A stretch of DNA of 64,000 nt. It comes from Anarhynchus alexandrinus (Eukaryota > Chordata > Aves > Charadriiformes > Charadriidae). The translations under genes were made by a program, and so were the position numbers. The stretch is taken from the NCBI GenBank assembly GCA_008711295.1, contig VUYV01000102.1, positions 2,134,622 to 2,198,621 on the forward strand, given 5' to 3'. Positions within the stretch are counted from its first letter, which is position 1; the number at the start of each line of letters is the position of its first letter. Below, in pieces: positions 12,501-26,608 of this stretch. The notes beneath the pieces are model-generated. The model had not been told where the DNA came from and did no database searches. It was given only the letters and a program-made list of their open reading frames with translations.

Positions 12501-14340
12501 ATCCTGGTCTATCTATCTGCAGCCATATGCAAACTGTAGAAAGGACGAATAGTCTCAAAATTAGCTGCTTGGTCTGAATGTGTACCATGGTCTGCAGATT
12601 TCTGCTCACGCTGGCATTCCTGTTCACATATTTGGCACTAGAACTTGCAAGAGGTTTCTGAGTAGCAGCAGAATGGGTTATTACTGCAAAGTCATACTTC
12701 CTGGGAGAAATATATATATATATATATATATGCAGTGCTCATAACTATCATGGATTCAGTGTAGGAAGAAGGGGAAAGCAAATGATAGTAAGTGCTGAAG
12801 AGGTTTATCATTTACATCCAACTGTGCTATTTCTTAAAATATATTATTAACAGATTGTGAACGCCCTGATTATTTTGAAGATATTGGTTATCATGTCATT
12901 CAATGAAACTATACTATTAAATATAGATTTTACAGAAGAATATTCAGTGAAATCTTCAAGTTTCACAAGGAGGCACTTAGCTATAATTTAACTGTGAAAT
13001 ACTGGTTGCCAACATTTGTAGACATCTGCAGAATTTGAGAAAGGCCACCTCTACCTTAGACGGTATCATTAAACCTGATCATTAAAAAGATCAGTGTGTG
13101 CATACGGAAGGACTATGTCCAATGAGCTATTTTACATAAAGTGAGCCCATCTTAACTGGCATAAGTTCAAGGGAGAAATACAAAAAATATAAGTAATGCC
13201 ATATGCACCCACAAATGAGCATGCAGGTTAAAGTTTATGAGTAAGAATGAAGCTTGGAGTTTTCTTGATTTCATTTGGCTGTGGGACCTGATTTTTCAGT
13301 TTGTTGTTTTGGGTTTTTACATCAAGTTATTTCAGTTTGAGATAAAAACTGAGCAGAGAGAAAGTCTGGTAATTTTTATACTTTTATAAATCCTTTTTCT
13401 GAATTGGCTCAGTACCTGTATCTTGGGTTTTTATGAGACTTACTTTCAAAACAGCATTTCATTTTAAATAGAAATTGTGTTTGTCAGCTAGTTCTCCAGG
13501 GTCTTTTCCAATTAACTCCTCAAAGAAGTCCTCAGACCTTCCAGAACCAATTCTGGGAAAGCTTTCTCAGTAGAGTTTTCCTTTGGGTGCAGTTTGTAGA
13601 CTTCCATCTTAGAATCCTTCCTGCGAAAATTCTTTAATTTCCCTACACCAACTCTCTTAGCAGATGACTGGAACCTGTGAGTTGATGGATTCTCAGAGTA
13701 CAAGCTCTTCCTCTAGCTCTGCACTACGGAGGTACCTAAGAGATGACCGCCTAATATGGCCGTCTTGCAACTGTTTAATCCAGTTTTGGTATCAGAGTAC
13801 ACAGGTGCCTTTAGATCACTTTTGGCATGTGCTTTTGGCATCCCAGTTAAAATGACATTATTAGGACTCCCTCTATATATTTACAAAAATCCCAAGCTCA
13901 GTAACTGAGTTAACTGGGAATGGCTGGAATCCTCTGTACTACCTGTGCCCATTTGTGGAAAGACACAATTCTACTAAAATGTATGTGAATGAAGGGATAA
14001 GCTATAGCTATAGTCTAGATAAGCTATAGTCTAGAAAAGTATCTATCTCATGGACTTGAGCTGAAGTGATCCCTTTTGGTGTGACAAATAGGTTTGTCAG
14101 CAGACAGTAAGGTGGCATGAATAGTGAAGCATGCAGACAATCTGAGGTACTGTCCTACCTACTAGACACCCAGACTTCATTTCCAAAGTGGATTTCTTCA
14201 GAGCTGTCTCAGAAACATGGCACTCAGTCCTGCTAAAAGGTACTTTTCTTCAAACCCCTGGGATTTCCCTGTTTGTGTTGTGATTGCAGTCAGGAGTGGG
14301 AATGCTACTAATCCTCTGACATAGAAGCCAGCAGAAGATC
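9546..14340. other. AT-rich non-coding stretch, no gene seen
   Basis: No exon, transposon or RNA gene was recognised. Open frames of at most 93 codons (for example 10897-11178 plus, 11927-12154 minus) carry no domain that I know. The only distinct item is the (TA)n run near 12711. Confidence 0.5.
12711..12730. repeat. (TA)10 microsatellite
   Basis: Ten perfect TA units are followed by TGCAGTG. This is a likely length-polymorphic locus. Confidence 0.9.
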
Positions 14341-14379
14341 AAGTCAAGGCCATCCGTGTATTACCTGGGGGAACAAGAC

Positions 14380-14800
14380 AAACAACACAACGAGGAGAGT
14401 AAGGTGGAGCAAAATTATTTACTCTCCATTCTCCTCCCTCACCAAGGCAAGGAGAAAAGGGTGAAAAATAAGCTGTGAAAGAGTGGCCACCCTCTTCAGT
14501 CTGCTCCTGGGACAGAGCTGCTGTGTGTTGCCTTTCCTCCCCCCTCGTGACCCCTCGGTTTTGGCTGGCCCCAGGATTAGGATCAAGCCCCTCACAACTG
14601 GAGCTTCTATTGGAAACAGAAGTTCCATGTGCTGAGGGTTTATAGGACTGGACCTATAATTTGCTCAATTACTAGTGTAAAGAAAACCATAGGGAACCTG
14701 AGTAACAGCAACTCCTAACCAAGCACATTTGCACTTCATCTGAAACCCGGTATGATTTATCAGGATCACACCCCCTCTTTCTCCGGGATCTAAAGCAATT
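14380..14800. other. GC-richer block, unclassified repeat candidate
   Basis: This block is visibly richer in G and C than its surroundings, with several CpGs (for example CTCGTGACCCCTCGG near 14545). Read on the minus strand, its organisation resembles the 3' half of an LTR, but I could not find TG...CA ends, a target duplication or an internal gene. The 69-codon minus frame at 14419-14628 is not recognised. It may be a decayed LTR, or a non-repetitive element. Confidence 0.3.
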
Positions 14801-14930
14801 TGTGTAGCTTAAATCAACTATTAAATGTGTAACTAGGAGATAAAATCACAAACCCAGATCTAATTGGTATAGCTTAAATTAAGTTTTACATTTATTGCTG
14901 GGAGATAAAATTTGGATAGAATAACTATTA
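14801..14930 (+). repeat. Diverged 65-bp tandem duplication
   Basis: AGCTTAAAT occurs at 14806 and 14871, and GGAGATAAAAT at 14836 and 14901. Both pairs are exactly 65 bp apart, with partial similarity between, which shows two old tandem units. The duplication directly adjoins the GC-richer block. Confidence 0.7.
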
Positions 14931-15545
14931 CAACAGAATTAAGGAAAAGAAAATAGATATGGTGTGGGACCTACGGTAACTCTTATTTAAAACACATGTC
15001 TGATGGAGGCAGGAGTCTGCAGAAAACATCTGATACTACTGCACTGTAATCCCCATTTGCCTGTGCAACACCATTCTGGGTAGCGAGGGGAAAATATTAA
15101 ATCTTAAACACGATGCTGATTTTGGAGAAGATATTCATTCAACAATGCATGCAACTTATGTGTACAGAATACTATGAGAATTAGTCTCCCAAGGAGGACT
15201 TTTTAACAGCAAGTTTTTTATAAAGGTTTAAAAGGTACAGTCCAATAGAAGCAAAACAACTGGGACAGATAAACTGGTGAAGATAATTACTTTACAGAAT
15301 ACTAACGTCCAAGGAGACTGGAAGTAAAAAGAAAATAAAACAAGAAATTCCAACTTAAACCAGTGTAGTTTGTTTTTATTTCCACTATAATAGACATTGC
15401 CCTAGGTTTTTCATGTTCTCATCCTCAATACTTCCTTTTTATTTCCTTCTACAATTTTATAATAAGAAATATTCAAGCATGTTTGTGTATCAGGTATGCT
15501 TGTTGAAAAGTTCAACAATCCTCTTCAACAGATGTGATTTGTTAG
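14931..15545. other. Non-coding stretch, nothing recognised
   Basis: AT-rich sequence without open frames of note or recognisable repeats. Confidence 0.5.
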
Positions 15546-15830
15546 TTTTAGAATTAGAGAATAATTTAGGTTTGTAGGGACCTCTGGACATCACCTGGTA
15601 GCAGTGCTGACTGAAAGGAAGGCAAATCTCAGAGTTAAATAATGTTACTCAGGGCCTTGTCCAGTCAAATATTTAATTTCTTCAGACACAACCTCTCTGA
15701 GCAAGCTGTTTGCAACTTATTCCACTGCTTGACCACTGTCACTGTGGATTTTTTTTTCCACATACCTAAAAGAAAATTCCTTTGTCCTTTGTCCTGTCCT
15801 TTGTCCGTTGTCTTTCATCCTTTCAGTTTT
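15546..15830 (-). mobile_element. CR1 LINE 3' end, older subfamily
   Basis: The plus strand reads as the reverse complement of a CR1 3' end: a degraded tail (GAATTAGAGAATAATTTAGG), then GGGACCTCTGGACATCACCT, then CAGGGCCTTGTCCAGTCAAA and CAACCTCTCTGAGCAAGC. These blocks follow the order of a CR1 subfamily distinct from that at 6961 or 54400. Divergence is high and several indels are evident. Similarity fades in the CCTTTGTCC-rich piece near 15790-15830. No coding potential remains. Confidence 0.8.
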
Positions 15831-17282
15831 CTGAGAAGAGTGCCAGGAAAATGCCTTTCTCAGTCCTCCAAAGCAAGGTGAAACATCAATGTGAGCTGCA
15901 GGAGTCTGAGGAGAAAGGTATAGGAGACAGACTCAGGCAAAGAAATACACGTTCAAAATTTCCCAGCTCTTCACACAAATGAAAGCAGCTCTTAAGTGAC
16001 CGCTTTAATCTCTAGAAAACAGCAATCTTTCTTGCACAGGAAAGTTTGTGCTCAAAAGATCATACAATGAACTCTGGCTGAAAATCTCCAGCCTGAATTG
16101 CTCTGTTTAATAAAGATCATGCCTGTTCAGTGACCTCTGTCAGTCTGTATTTCTTATCCCCATATTGCCCAACAGAGCTCTAAGTGTTTGCACTTGTGCA
16201 AATACTCTCTGATTCCTGGTAGATCCCACTGAAATGGTGGGATAGTTAATATTTTTAAACCTCTTTTCTGTTTTGTTTTGTTTTTAATAAACTTTTGCTT
16301 TTTCTAGTGCTTCAAGTATTCTCCATTTTGCCATTTCCAGCATAATTTGGGCCAGGAGCTCTGAGGGATTTCCAGAAGACAATTTTAGTGTTACCTTTCT
16401 CTCCTTCCACAGAGAGAGGTTTAGATAACCAGAATATCCTCCATATGGAATGGAGATATACCACAGGCAGGTAAAGACAGCTGAGATTAAACCTAGTTTC
16501 AGGATTAGCCTTTGCCACTCTTATTTCCATTAAGAGGCTTCCAAAAGAGTCTTGTAGTAGAGGAAGATGTTAATCTCCTGAGCTGAAGCAAATAACTCTG
16601 GCAATTCTTGTGAATGACAGTCGTTCCCAGACACTTGCTGCACAGCATCTGGAGCAGGTTATCACTGGGGACAAAGAAATAAAACTTGGGTGTTTTGCAT
16701 TACACTCTGAACTTTTGCACTGTTAGTGCTTTTTCCAGTGGAGACACGGTTAGTATCGCTTGTGTACACCTGCTCCAATACAGCTTTACTTGCAATCCAG
16801 TTGCCGTGCAAAAAAGTAATGCCATTGCTGCTGCTGATTTTCATAATGCTGAAACTGTATCTTTCAAAAATGGCCTTTAAAACCACAGTTCTATGCAAAA
16901 GCCTAATTTTTAGTGCCCTTTTCATCTCCCTTTAATGTCTCTGCTTGACAAACCTTCATTCCTCCCTAACAGATACCGTATGCCAATACAGCTGTTACTC
17001 ATCTTCAGCTCCCTGTACCTGTACACAGGTACATTAAAATCAGTTGACCCATTTGGTTTAACCTCTACACCTTTTTTCTCAAAAGGCTTGTGACAACAGT
17101 CAGTCAAAAGGATGCACTGAAAAGCTTCTTTAGAACAAAACGTTATTTATTCACTGCAAATTTCATCCTGTAAAAGAGAAGTTTATAAAGAAGCTCACAC
17201 ATATATATACAGTGGTCTATATAAATTCCGTTGAGCTGAGATTGTTTTCTCTCAGGACTGGATACAGTCGATGCCCTTATTA

Positions 17283-17365
17283 AAAGAAACAAACAAACAA
17301 ACCCCCACACACAACCCAAACCCTGACAGCCCACCCCAAAACCAAACCAAAACAAAACACACCTC
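17283..17365 (+). repeat. A/C-rich low-complexity tract
   Basis: The plus strand is composed almost entirely of A and C, including AAACAAACAAACAAAC and CCCCACACACAACCC. The opposite strand is G/T-rich and gives rise to a spurious Gly/Cys/Trp-rich frame at 17143-17466. Confidence 0.8.
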
Positions 17366-20300
17366 TTTGTCATTCTTTTTTTGAGAACCTTTGCTGACCA
17401 GTCATTTATTTCTAGGTCTAGTGTCTTTATCCACCTGACGGCAAATAGACGAGCTGAAAGGAACAAGTAATGCCTCCAGTCACTCTCTACAAATTCAGTT
17501 TCAAAGCTAAATACTTTAACTACAAAGCAAGCAATTCACAGATCAAACAGGTCTACCCCAAAATACATAGAGTGTGGCAAAAGAAGAAATTATGTACCGA
17601 TTAGCTGATGCAAGTTAGTACAGTTCTGTTCAATTCAGCAGAGATGTATGCATTTGGTAATACTGCTAAAACCATTTTTTTTCCTTTGTTATCCACAGAG
17701 TTAAAATACATGCTACTTGAATCAAGGTTCTTAATATGCTCCCTTTTTAATTTTTCCCATTTCCTTAATTCTTATTAGCTTGTAAAGCCTTTGACTCAAT
17801 GTCTGTTACTCTTCTAAAGTACTGCAATAAATTGCACAGAAAGTAATATTCAGACTTTTCCCTCACTTGACCAAGGCATGATTCAAGCTGAGCTTAAATA
17901 CACATCTAGGAAATAATTTTATTTCAGATGCATCTGTTCAAAAACTTTAAAAAACAGACAAATAAAACTAATTATCCCCAAAAATGTAGCTGAGTGGTTA
18001 TATTACTTTTAGGAATTAACATTAGGAGGTGTAGCCAAGTACTGGTTCATCTCCTTTGCCATCAATATGATCTGTCTTTTGGGTCAACAATGATTTAATA
18101 GGTTACATTGAAGATTGTGTTGATTTTCTTTTTGTAATAGTCATCAGTTTCTTACTCTTCCACTTATGTTTTCATGTCAGGAAGACTTATAAACAAAATA
18201 AAATTGTAGAATTTTACTAAGGAACCACCTTTATCTTTTCGTACATAATATGAATTATTATATGGCTTGAATAATTTTTTAAATATTTTGTCCCTTCATT
18301 TTCTTATTAATAGCAAAACAATTTATAGCAAATTGTTCCCTTACCTTTCTTAACTGTAAAACTAAACAAATAACAAGAACTCTGTGTAATATCTTCTCTT
18401 ATTTTCAAGATAAAAAAGTATGTCTCTTACATTCTTATTGTCTTTAAGACTACAGTGAAAAGTGATTGTCCTGTAGGAAATTTGGGAAAACCCTAATAAC
18501 ATAACAAAATAAGCTTAATAATTGGTACAGATTTTAAAAGTCTATGGAGGAGGGTAGAAAAGAGGAAAAGCTATCAGAAATATTTATGAGTAGCCAATTA
18601 TAATAAAAACTATACATATGATAGTCGAAATTCTGTGGATTGGGCTTTAATGATTAAATGCATTAGATACATGTAGAAGCCTTAACATAAATATTTGCTT
18701 ACTAAATACAAAAGTTTTTAAAATTAGTCATAAAGAAAGTGATCTTTTTATTTTCCCTTGAAAAAAAAAAGAAAGAAAAATAAAGATCAGACACATAGGC
18801 ATATATCTACACATTTTCACTTATCTGAGTGTGTAAAGAACTGAGTGATCACAATAAATAGTAGGCAAGTTAGCTTTAACTATTGAAGGACAGCATAGGA
18901 GGAATGGCTTCAAGAACTGCTGTAGAAGGACTGTATTTCAGGACAGCAATTTCAGTGGAATTAAAACAAGTAATGAGTCAAAATGACAAGGGAAAAAATG
19001 TTTGGTACGTGATTTTTCAGTCATTTCTTTCTGCCTCAACAGTGGGATAACTTTTCAGGATACAATTTCTCTAGTGGGGGAGAGAAAAAAAGAGTGAAAT
19101 AAATACTAAGAATGTAACACAAAGCAAAACTACGGGATGACAGAAAATTAGAACAATCACAGCCCCTGCCTTCCTCTCAGCAGACCCCCAGATATTAAAC
19201 CCCTAATGGTACTGAAAATGCAATTAAGAGACTAAAAGCTATCTAAATAGAAGTTTGCTGTTATATGTAAAAGAAATCTAGAAAAAGTCAGAATTCAGCA
19301 GTGTCTCCATATCTCATTGTTTATATTTTGTGGCACTTATCCCTCTTCCTCCCTTAGCACTCCTAAAAATTAACACATTTTATTTCTGATTGAAAACTTA
19401 TATCTATAAACTCTGATGACAGAAAAAGTGACAAAGCATTGTAAAACATGCCTGTCAGTAAAATCAAAAGAGTAGACTATTGATTATTAAAGGTAAAAAA
19501 AAATCTTTACTAATGATCTTTTAGATAGTTATCAAGAAGTTGAGAGTTTTTCTAAAGAGAAAACCTTTCCTTTAGTTTTTTTTAAAGACCAGAGGAAAGG
19601 AAGGAAGAAGTTTTTTATTATAATAAAATAATGGAACTAATATTAAGAGGAAAAATCAATTATGATGGAAAAATCATAAATTGATATGAAATAAGCAACG
19701 CAGAACTAATGCAAATTGTTTGACATTGATAGAAACAGCAGATGAGCCTCACAGAATGAGATGTATTTGGATTCTATTACAGAATTAGATACATTTTATA
19801 ATAGCATATTTACAAAAGGTATTTTGGTCAAATATTCTCTAAATTGTTTCTCAATCCTGATGTCTTTCAAATGAATTAAATTAATTTTATTCTATCCACA
19901 CTGTACACAGAATATGGAAACAATTTGTCCATGTAGAATGATTCGCTGATTTGAATCAAGTATTCTTAATTTATCTTTCATAATTCAGCCAGCAGTAATT
20001 CAAACTTGCTTGGAACAGAAATTGATTGAAAGATTGTAAACAGGAGCAGAATCTAGTGCAAAACACCATAAGTTTGAGAGAAAGTCTTCAGTAATGTGTT
20101 GCTAAGATTTGTGCTGTCTGTTTCCAACACAGTTCCAGTGAGTGACCGACTGTTTCTGCTGAGACCCTCTGAAAGGGGGAGATCAAGGCTTGTCTGGGGT
20201 CTTAAAACCCCTTAGCCACAATTGCAGTGGCACAGGTAGTGTCATGAGCGAATGTACTTACTCTCACAGTTTTTAATGACACCAAGTGAACATAAAAATT

Positions 20301-20499
20301 TCTTCAGTGGTTTATTTTGCCTTTTACTGAAAGGACTAATATGAATGACTTCTTCAAAATCCGAATGTAAGGCCAGCTCTTCAGCTGTCATAAGCCCACT
20401 ATTTCTTCTGATTTTAGCTCAGCTATGCCAATTTATACTAATGGTCTGTCCCTATCAAAGGCAAAGCTGAAAGTAAAAATCCACGCCATGAATAAGAAT

Positions 20500-20606
20500 A
20501 TGTGAGTGTATACATGTATATACACATATTCACATATATGAATTTATATACACTTAGAGATACAAGTATGCATGAATAGACACACACATATATATATATG
20601 TACATG
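20500..20606. repeat. Degenerate alternating purine-pyrimidine tract
   Basis: Interspersed TATA, CATA and CACA blocks, including ACACACATATATATATAT near 20581, make a degenerate (CA)n/(TA)n microsatellite. Confidence 0.7.
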
Positions 20607-23600
20607 CGTTTGAAAGCATCATTCAAAGCAAGTGGAACACTTAAAGATTTATTTGGGAATCCTAATGAGTACTAGAAAAGAAAACAAGCGCCAAAAGTCT
20701 GTATTGTTTTTGCATTATAGATTACGCTTAAACACCAGTGTTCATGATGCTGTGAAATCCCTGCGTGGCAGGTAAAACAGATTGATCAGCTGTGATGCTG
20801 TGAATTCAGAGTCAGTGCAGTATCATAAAATTTTGATCAGCAAATCACTCAGAAGGGCAATGTGAAAATGTATGAACTGGATATACCATGAACTATCTGG
20901 TTGGAAATGTAAAGTACAGTGGTGTGGTAAGATGATAAGGTTTTATGTGAGAGCTAAATTGATCAACCAGTCAGAGTTGAACCATACCTCTGCTAGCAAA
21001 AGGGACCGAATGGCTAAACATAGGAAAAATGGGCTTGGGCATTTTAGAAGTAGCCTGCAGTTTGTATAACTCTGATGTTGGCAAAAATACCTCCATAGTC
21101 CAGGCTTCTAGGCAAGTTCACCTGGCCATGACCTGGTACCCGGAATTTTCTGTGGAGGGCTGGTGCCTTCAACTGTTTCAGCAAGAACTGAAGAGATCTT
21201 GCTGTTTATTTTGATATTATTGTATTGCTGAAGCAGAAGAGACAGTAAGACCATTGCACAACTTCTATGCCTTCCAGAAAGCAGAGATTTCTGCTTTCAG
21301 TGTTTTTCTGGAGTGAAAGTATTCAAATCTTCATAATGTCCTCTCAAATGTCCACACAGATACGAAGAAGTCTTCTGTTCCTCTGCTGTGTTTAACTTTA
21401 GAGGAGTTTTTATTTTGAAGTTTTATTTGAAGTTACATAAGAAATTAGCTATAAAACATCATTTTTCCCTAAATACGTTTTATTTTTCTGCTTCAGAATG
21501 CATTTTGTCTGAATACATAAGTGTGTGCCATGGGTTTCAACCTATGTCCAAGATTGCTTTTATTTCTCATTTTAAACATTCATTGGCCTACAACGATGTT
21601 TTTGAAGAATGAGCTCTAGTCCCAACCTTTATATAAAAAGTATAGCTACTGTGTGGAAGAAGGTTACTCACAAGTAGTCACCAGTCTGGAGTAAATAGCA
21701 GTGGGTTGGGATTTATGTCCTGACAGAAACCTATGACCAACTGGGACTAGTGTATTCAGGCTTGTTTTTGAAGGTCTGGCATTCTGACTTTTCCGATGTC
21801 CTGAGTAGGAAGCTTGTTACTCATGCTTTTCTACTCCTATGAGAGTGCCCAAAAGTTCGATATTGCACTGTGTAATCTTTCGGTGTCTAAACCCTTTATT
21901 TAATCTAGCATTTACAGTCCTCCTCTGCCTCTCCCAGTTGTGTCTTTGAATTAATCTCCCATTTGACAAGAAAAGACTCTGGTTTGTGAGGGGGCTTTTT
22001 TTTTTGCAAGTAATCATTTTTTTAGCACCACAGCTCATTCAGGGTAACTGGGTACATAAGGAGAAATTTTATTTAATTTATCCTCTATTTACCCTTTCTC
22101 GCTTTAGGAACAATTTTAAGAAAGCTCTTCTTTCTCCCTCTGCTCAGTGTAAAAATCAATGGCAGAAAAAAGAAAAAATCGCTGCCTACTGTATACCAAT
22201 TCTTTTGCAACTTTCATTGTTTTAATCTTGCCATTTCAGTATTTCCATGTATGAGGTATTACTTATCACCAGCTCAACTGGTGAGTGTATGTGCTCTCTA
22301 ACACCCAAAAGATAAAAAATACTTTCAGGCATTTCTGCAGGGTTTCTGGATGTGTTTTCAGGTTAGTACCAGCAAGCTGCTGAATATCCAAGTATCCTGG
22401 ACTAATAGCTACAGTGAATGCACATACTGACTACAACGTATGCTGAGCAGCTAGTCTGGTGTGTCCTGGCACCAAATTTGCTGTGCTCATATTGCATGGA
22501 AACAGACTTCTGCTCAGGAAATCTTGGGAATAAATCTGGAACAACAACCTTAATTTTGAATGTTGGAAAGTATTTCTCAGGCTGCCTTTTCTTCCTTCTC
22601 TAGGCTGAATCCCAGGTATGGCCTAGGTACTGGGCCCTAAAAGCAATAACTGAAGGCTATAGCCCACAATGGATAGCATTGCAGAGATACCCTGCTTCAC
22701 AATTAAATGCAGCACATTAATCCCAGAATTAATATGGCTACAATGCTTCTGATATCTAAACTAACTTGACTAGCTCTGTGCTAGTCCCTGTGGTGTGACA
22801 CAGATGTATCCTGCATATGGTGAGCTGAAGAAACACAATTTAAGTTTAAAGATTTCTGTTACATTATGAATCCACTGAGAGATAGAAAATGCAGAACCAG
22901 ATTACTGTTGTACTTGTATTCTTTTCCGATGAAATTCTGTCTAGACATATATGAGCACACACTTTGCAAGATTTAGAATTACACAGGAAAATATTTAAGA
23001 ACATAAGTATTATGGTTAGAATTATTAGAATTAAAAGTAGGTATCACAAGCTTCCTTATTTCAAAACCAACTTTGGATTCAATTGCCTACTTTCTTGTCC
23101 CTTCCTGCAAATATTTTCCAGAACAAACTATAATTTTATTAAGGAATTGACATAATTTGAACACACTGTCCAATTATGTCAAATGTCTGTTGAAATTAAC
23201 AGAAATTTACATGGGTGCTCAAAAAAATCCCCAACAAAACCTGTGGTTTCAGAAGAAAAAACCAAATCTGATATTCTTAGACATATATTTTTGTAAGGTT
23301 TCTAACTTAAGATCAAAATATTTATGTACATTAAGTATTTCCGATAGTATCTATGGAATTTAATTTCCCATTAGAAAGGAAATTCAGCTGATGTGATCTA
23401 TATTAATTTCCCATATTACATGCTGATTTTAGACTACTGTATTATGTTGTCTCTTAATTTTTTTGTACCATTTCATACTGTGAGTTTTAATGGGTTTTCA
23501 GAACATTCCTTTTTCTTTCCCTGCTAAGTAGAATTTGTATTTACTGAAAGGTTTGCTTATGGGTTTTTCCTTCAGTGTTTCCAGCTGTGTCATAGTTTAG

Positions 23601-26588
23601 TAAATTATATCAAAGGTCATTAATATTTTTTGTTTGTTTGTTATCTGCTGTAAGTCTACAGACATTTAATTTTAATATTTGTTTTTGAAAGCCTGTTTTC
23701 CCTTCTTTATTTCCTGCTGTGTATGTGAGCAACTGAATAATATTTCAAATGAAAGCTGTTGAAATAATGGAGGGGGTTTCTTCTACTTTTAATCTGTCAG
23801 TCTGAAAGTAGTGTCTGTAACTCTGGCAATGTTCTGTGAACTTTAATATTCCCTAATAAATAGTACCAAAATCTTTGACTCTCACGAGCATTTCTTTAAC
23901 TTTCTGCCCAATTGTTTTAGAAAAATTATTAAATATGCAGCCTTTTTGTCTACAAAATAACCTGATGCCTTGTGTCTGGGGAGTTTGCTCGTGGAAGGAA
24001 GACATGGAAAGAAGGGAAAGGAAGGGAGAAGACATGCAAAAGCCAGAGTAAAATATTAGTTCTGGTATGCATAATATAACTTTGTGCTAAATTTGAATTT
24101 ACTATAGTAGACATTTCTGGGACATGAAATATCAGAAAATAGTTCTTTTTTGCTTTCGAAGAGGCAACTAATATAGAGAACCTTTATGACCTTTATGACT
24201 CTTACCTGCTTTTTAATTGAGGAGAACACCCAAATGTTGTCTGCTATTTAAAACCTGGAAAATGATGGAGTTGCTTGGGTGGTTTCTCAAAGGGCTCCAT
24301 TAAAAATTTATTTTAGTTGAGGTATTATTAACTTTTCTCTGAAATAAAAATGAATGTGAAGCAATAATTTAACTTTCTATTCCACTCAGCAGGTTGTTTA
24401 AAAAAAAATAATCTGATCACCAAATAAAATGCAAGATATATCACAGTGAGATTCTTGTTACCTTTACATGTGGCAAGAGTGAGGTTTTTCTCCTTTAACA
24501 GATCCACCGCTGCCCTTGTAAAAACATATTCACTTTAGGAAACCAATTACTATCCTCAAAGCACAGTGAAAATTAGAAGGTCCTGAAACTTTGATGCCAA
24601 TGGAATTTTTCCTTCTAAGTCCAAAAGTCCAGACCTGGTCACTAAGGAAAAAAAAAAAAAAAGCTCTTATATGACAATAGTGTCTGTTTCCTATTGACCT
24701 GGACATATTTAAATCAATAACCCTTGTGATGAGAGGCTTTGTAATCCATTCTCAATATTCTGAATTATTCAATCAATTTAAAATATTTGATTGCTTGCTT
24801 CTCATATAATATTTATGATACCTTCCTATGTAACATTATCAATATTCTAGATGCCAGTAAACATGAAGTCTTTTTTTATCAATCATCTGCCAGTAATGCT
24901 TTTGATATTCAGCAATGAAGTTTAATTCTATTTTTTAGTAAAGTCTTAAATAATCCCAGCCTATGATCAACACAAAACCAGAGTTAACCCAGAATGAAAA
25001 GTATCAACACTGCAAATATGCCACAGGAAATACTCTTGAGGATAATTAAGGAGACCATTAGATATGGAAGGAAGCATAAAGGAAAGAAGTCTGGGTTGTT
25101 GGTTTTTTTTTTCTAAATGTGAATTTTTGTACCTCTTTTCACTGTTATGAAAATGTAATTTTTAATGGAAAACAAATGTAAGAGATACAGGTGTTGTCTT
25201 TCTGTTGTGTTTGCAGTCGTATCCCTGAAGCAAGAAAATTCCCAAGTGGTATTTACAACAGCCCACTTACAGATCAGCAGAAGATCTACATTTAAGAATG
25301 TAAGCCACTAAAGATTCTCGTTGTATCAACTTATAGCCTGATAAATAAGTCTATCTTTAAGCAAAGTCAGAATACAGGAACAAATTTACCAATGTCTTGC
25401 AATGCCCAGGCAAAGTGCTCTATTACCCTCATATTTAGGTTGGGCACTACCTCTTTCTACTGATGTAAGTTAAAAGAAACTAGCTTTGGCTGGCTTCTCT
25501 GAAGACCTCAACTTCTTAGATGTGCTCTTAGAGTACGCACTGAATTAGACTACTTTTAGCAGAAGAATATTAATTTGGGGGGTTTCTGTGAGATCATGTA
25601 TTCACCATTAGAGAGCTCAGCTATTTTGAGACTGGATGCTCTGAACTGCCTCAGAGAAACACGGTCAGTTGTGAAGTGTGATATAAAACATGAGTAATGT
25701 CAGAATTTTCAGCATTTCCAAGTTTAGGTCGGTGCTGGGAAAAGATTTCCATAGTGGGGTATTAAAAACATATTTTGGTGATGTCCTACAGAGAGATAGC
25801 AATTCACAAACTTAGTGCTGTGCTAAATCTGTTCTTTATTGATATCTCTCAGAGACTGAGACGTGTATCAATCATCCCTAAACTTGCTTTTCAGATTTTA
25901 TCTTTGTGGAGTCAAGTAAGCGTGCTTACACATGACAAAAATTCTAACTTAAACCAAACGTAAATTCTAGATTTTCTTTCCTTTTTAAAGACATTCTGTA
26001 AAGAAAGACTCATGCTATATGCCAATGCAATATCATTTCAATCAATTGGAACAAGAAATTAATTTATTCAGTCATCACCTCAACTATTCTTTGTTTTCTT
26101 CAAACACAAAAGCCAAATGAGAGTATCCTAACTACTATTAAACTGAACGAAGTAAGTCTAGTAGGAACTAACTGTAAAACAAACAACTGAGTTACTGTTT
26201 GAGCACAGGAAAGACATTTGAAATACCACTGAGAGAAATTTATTTCAAAGAATTTATTTATGATACAGTGGGTAGGTTGGCAACTACCTGCTGTCTAAGG
26301 ATTACCAGAATAAATATAGTATTTCAGGATTTAAAGTCAGATTGGCTTTATGTGTTTCTCAGTTCCACTTCCATTGTGTTCCATCACTTCAACAGCAACA
26401 CAAAAGGAAAACAGTATAGCCAGTATTTTGTCACACCACAGCCAAACACTACAATCCAAACACCATGCACAAATACAATGTGCTTGTACAAATACAAGCA
26501 CAGTAGGCTCAGAAGAAACTCTATGGAGGGAGGGAACTTCTGCAATAAATGGTGGGCAAAGAGTTCTACCATAGGATTCAGGATAGGT

Positions 26589-26608
26589 TTATTATTATTA
26601 TTATTATT
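26589..26608. repeat. (ATT)n microsatellite
   Basis: About six ATT units in a row, followed by a T run. Confidence 0.85.

Noticed and set aside
14801..14930. Possible nuclear mitochondrial insert, because GTAGCTTAAAT resembles the start of a mitochondrial tRNA
   Set aside because: Similarity ends after about 12 bases, and no tRNA arms or 12S rRNA sequence follow.
16070..16160. TTTAATAAAGATC as the end of a transcript or LTR
   Set aside because: A lone AATAAA in AT-rich DNA is expected by chance, and no upstream exon or LTR start was seen.
17143..17466. 107-codon minus frame rich in Gly, Cys and Trp
   Set aside because: It is produced by the A/C-rich low-complexity tract at 17283-17365.
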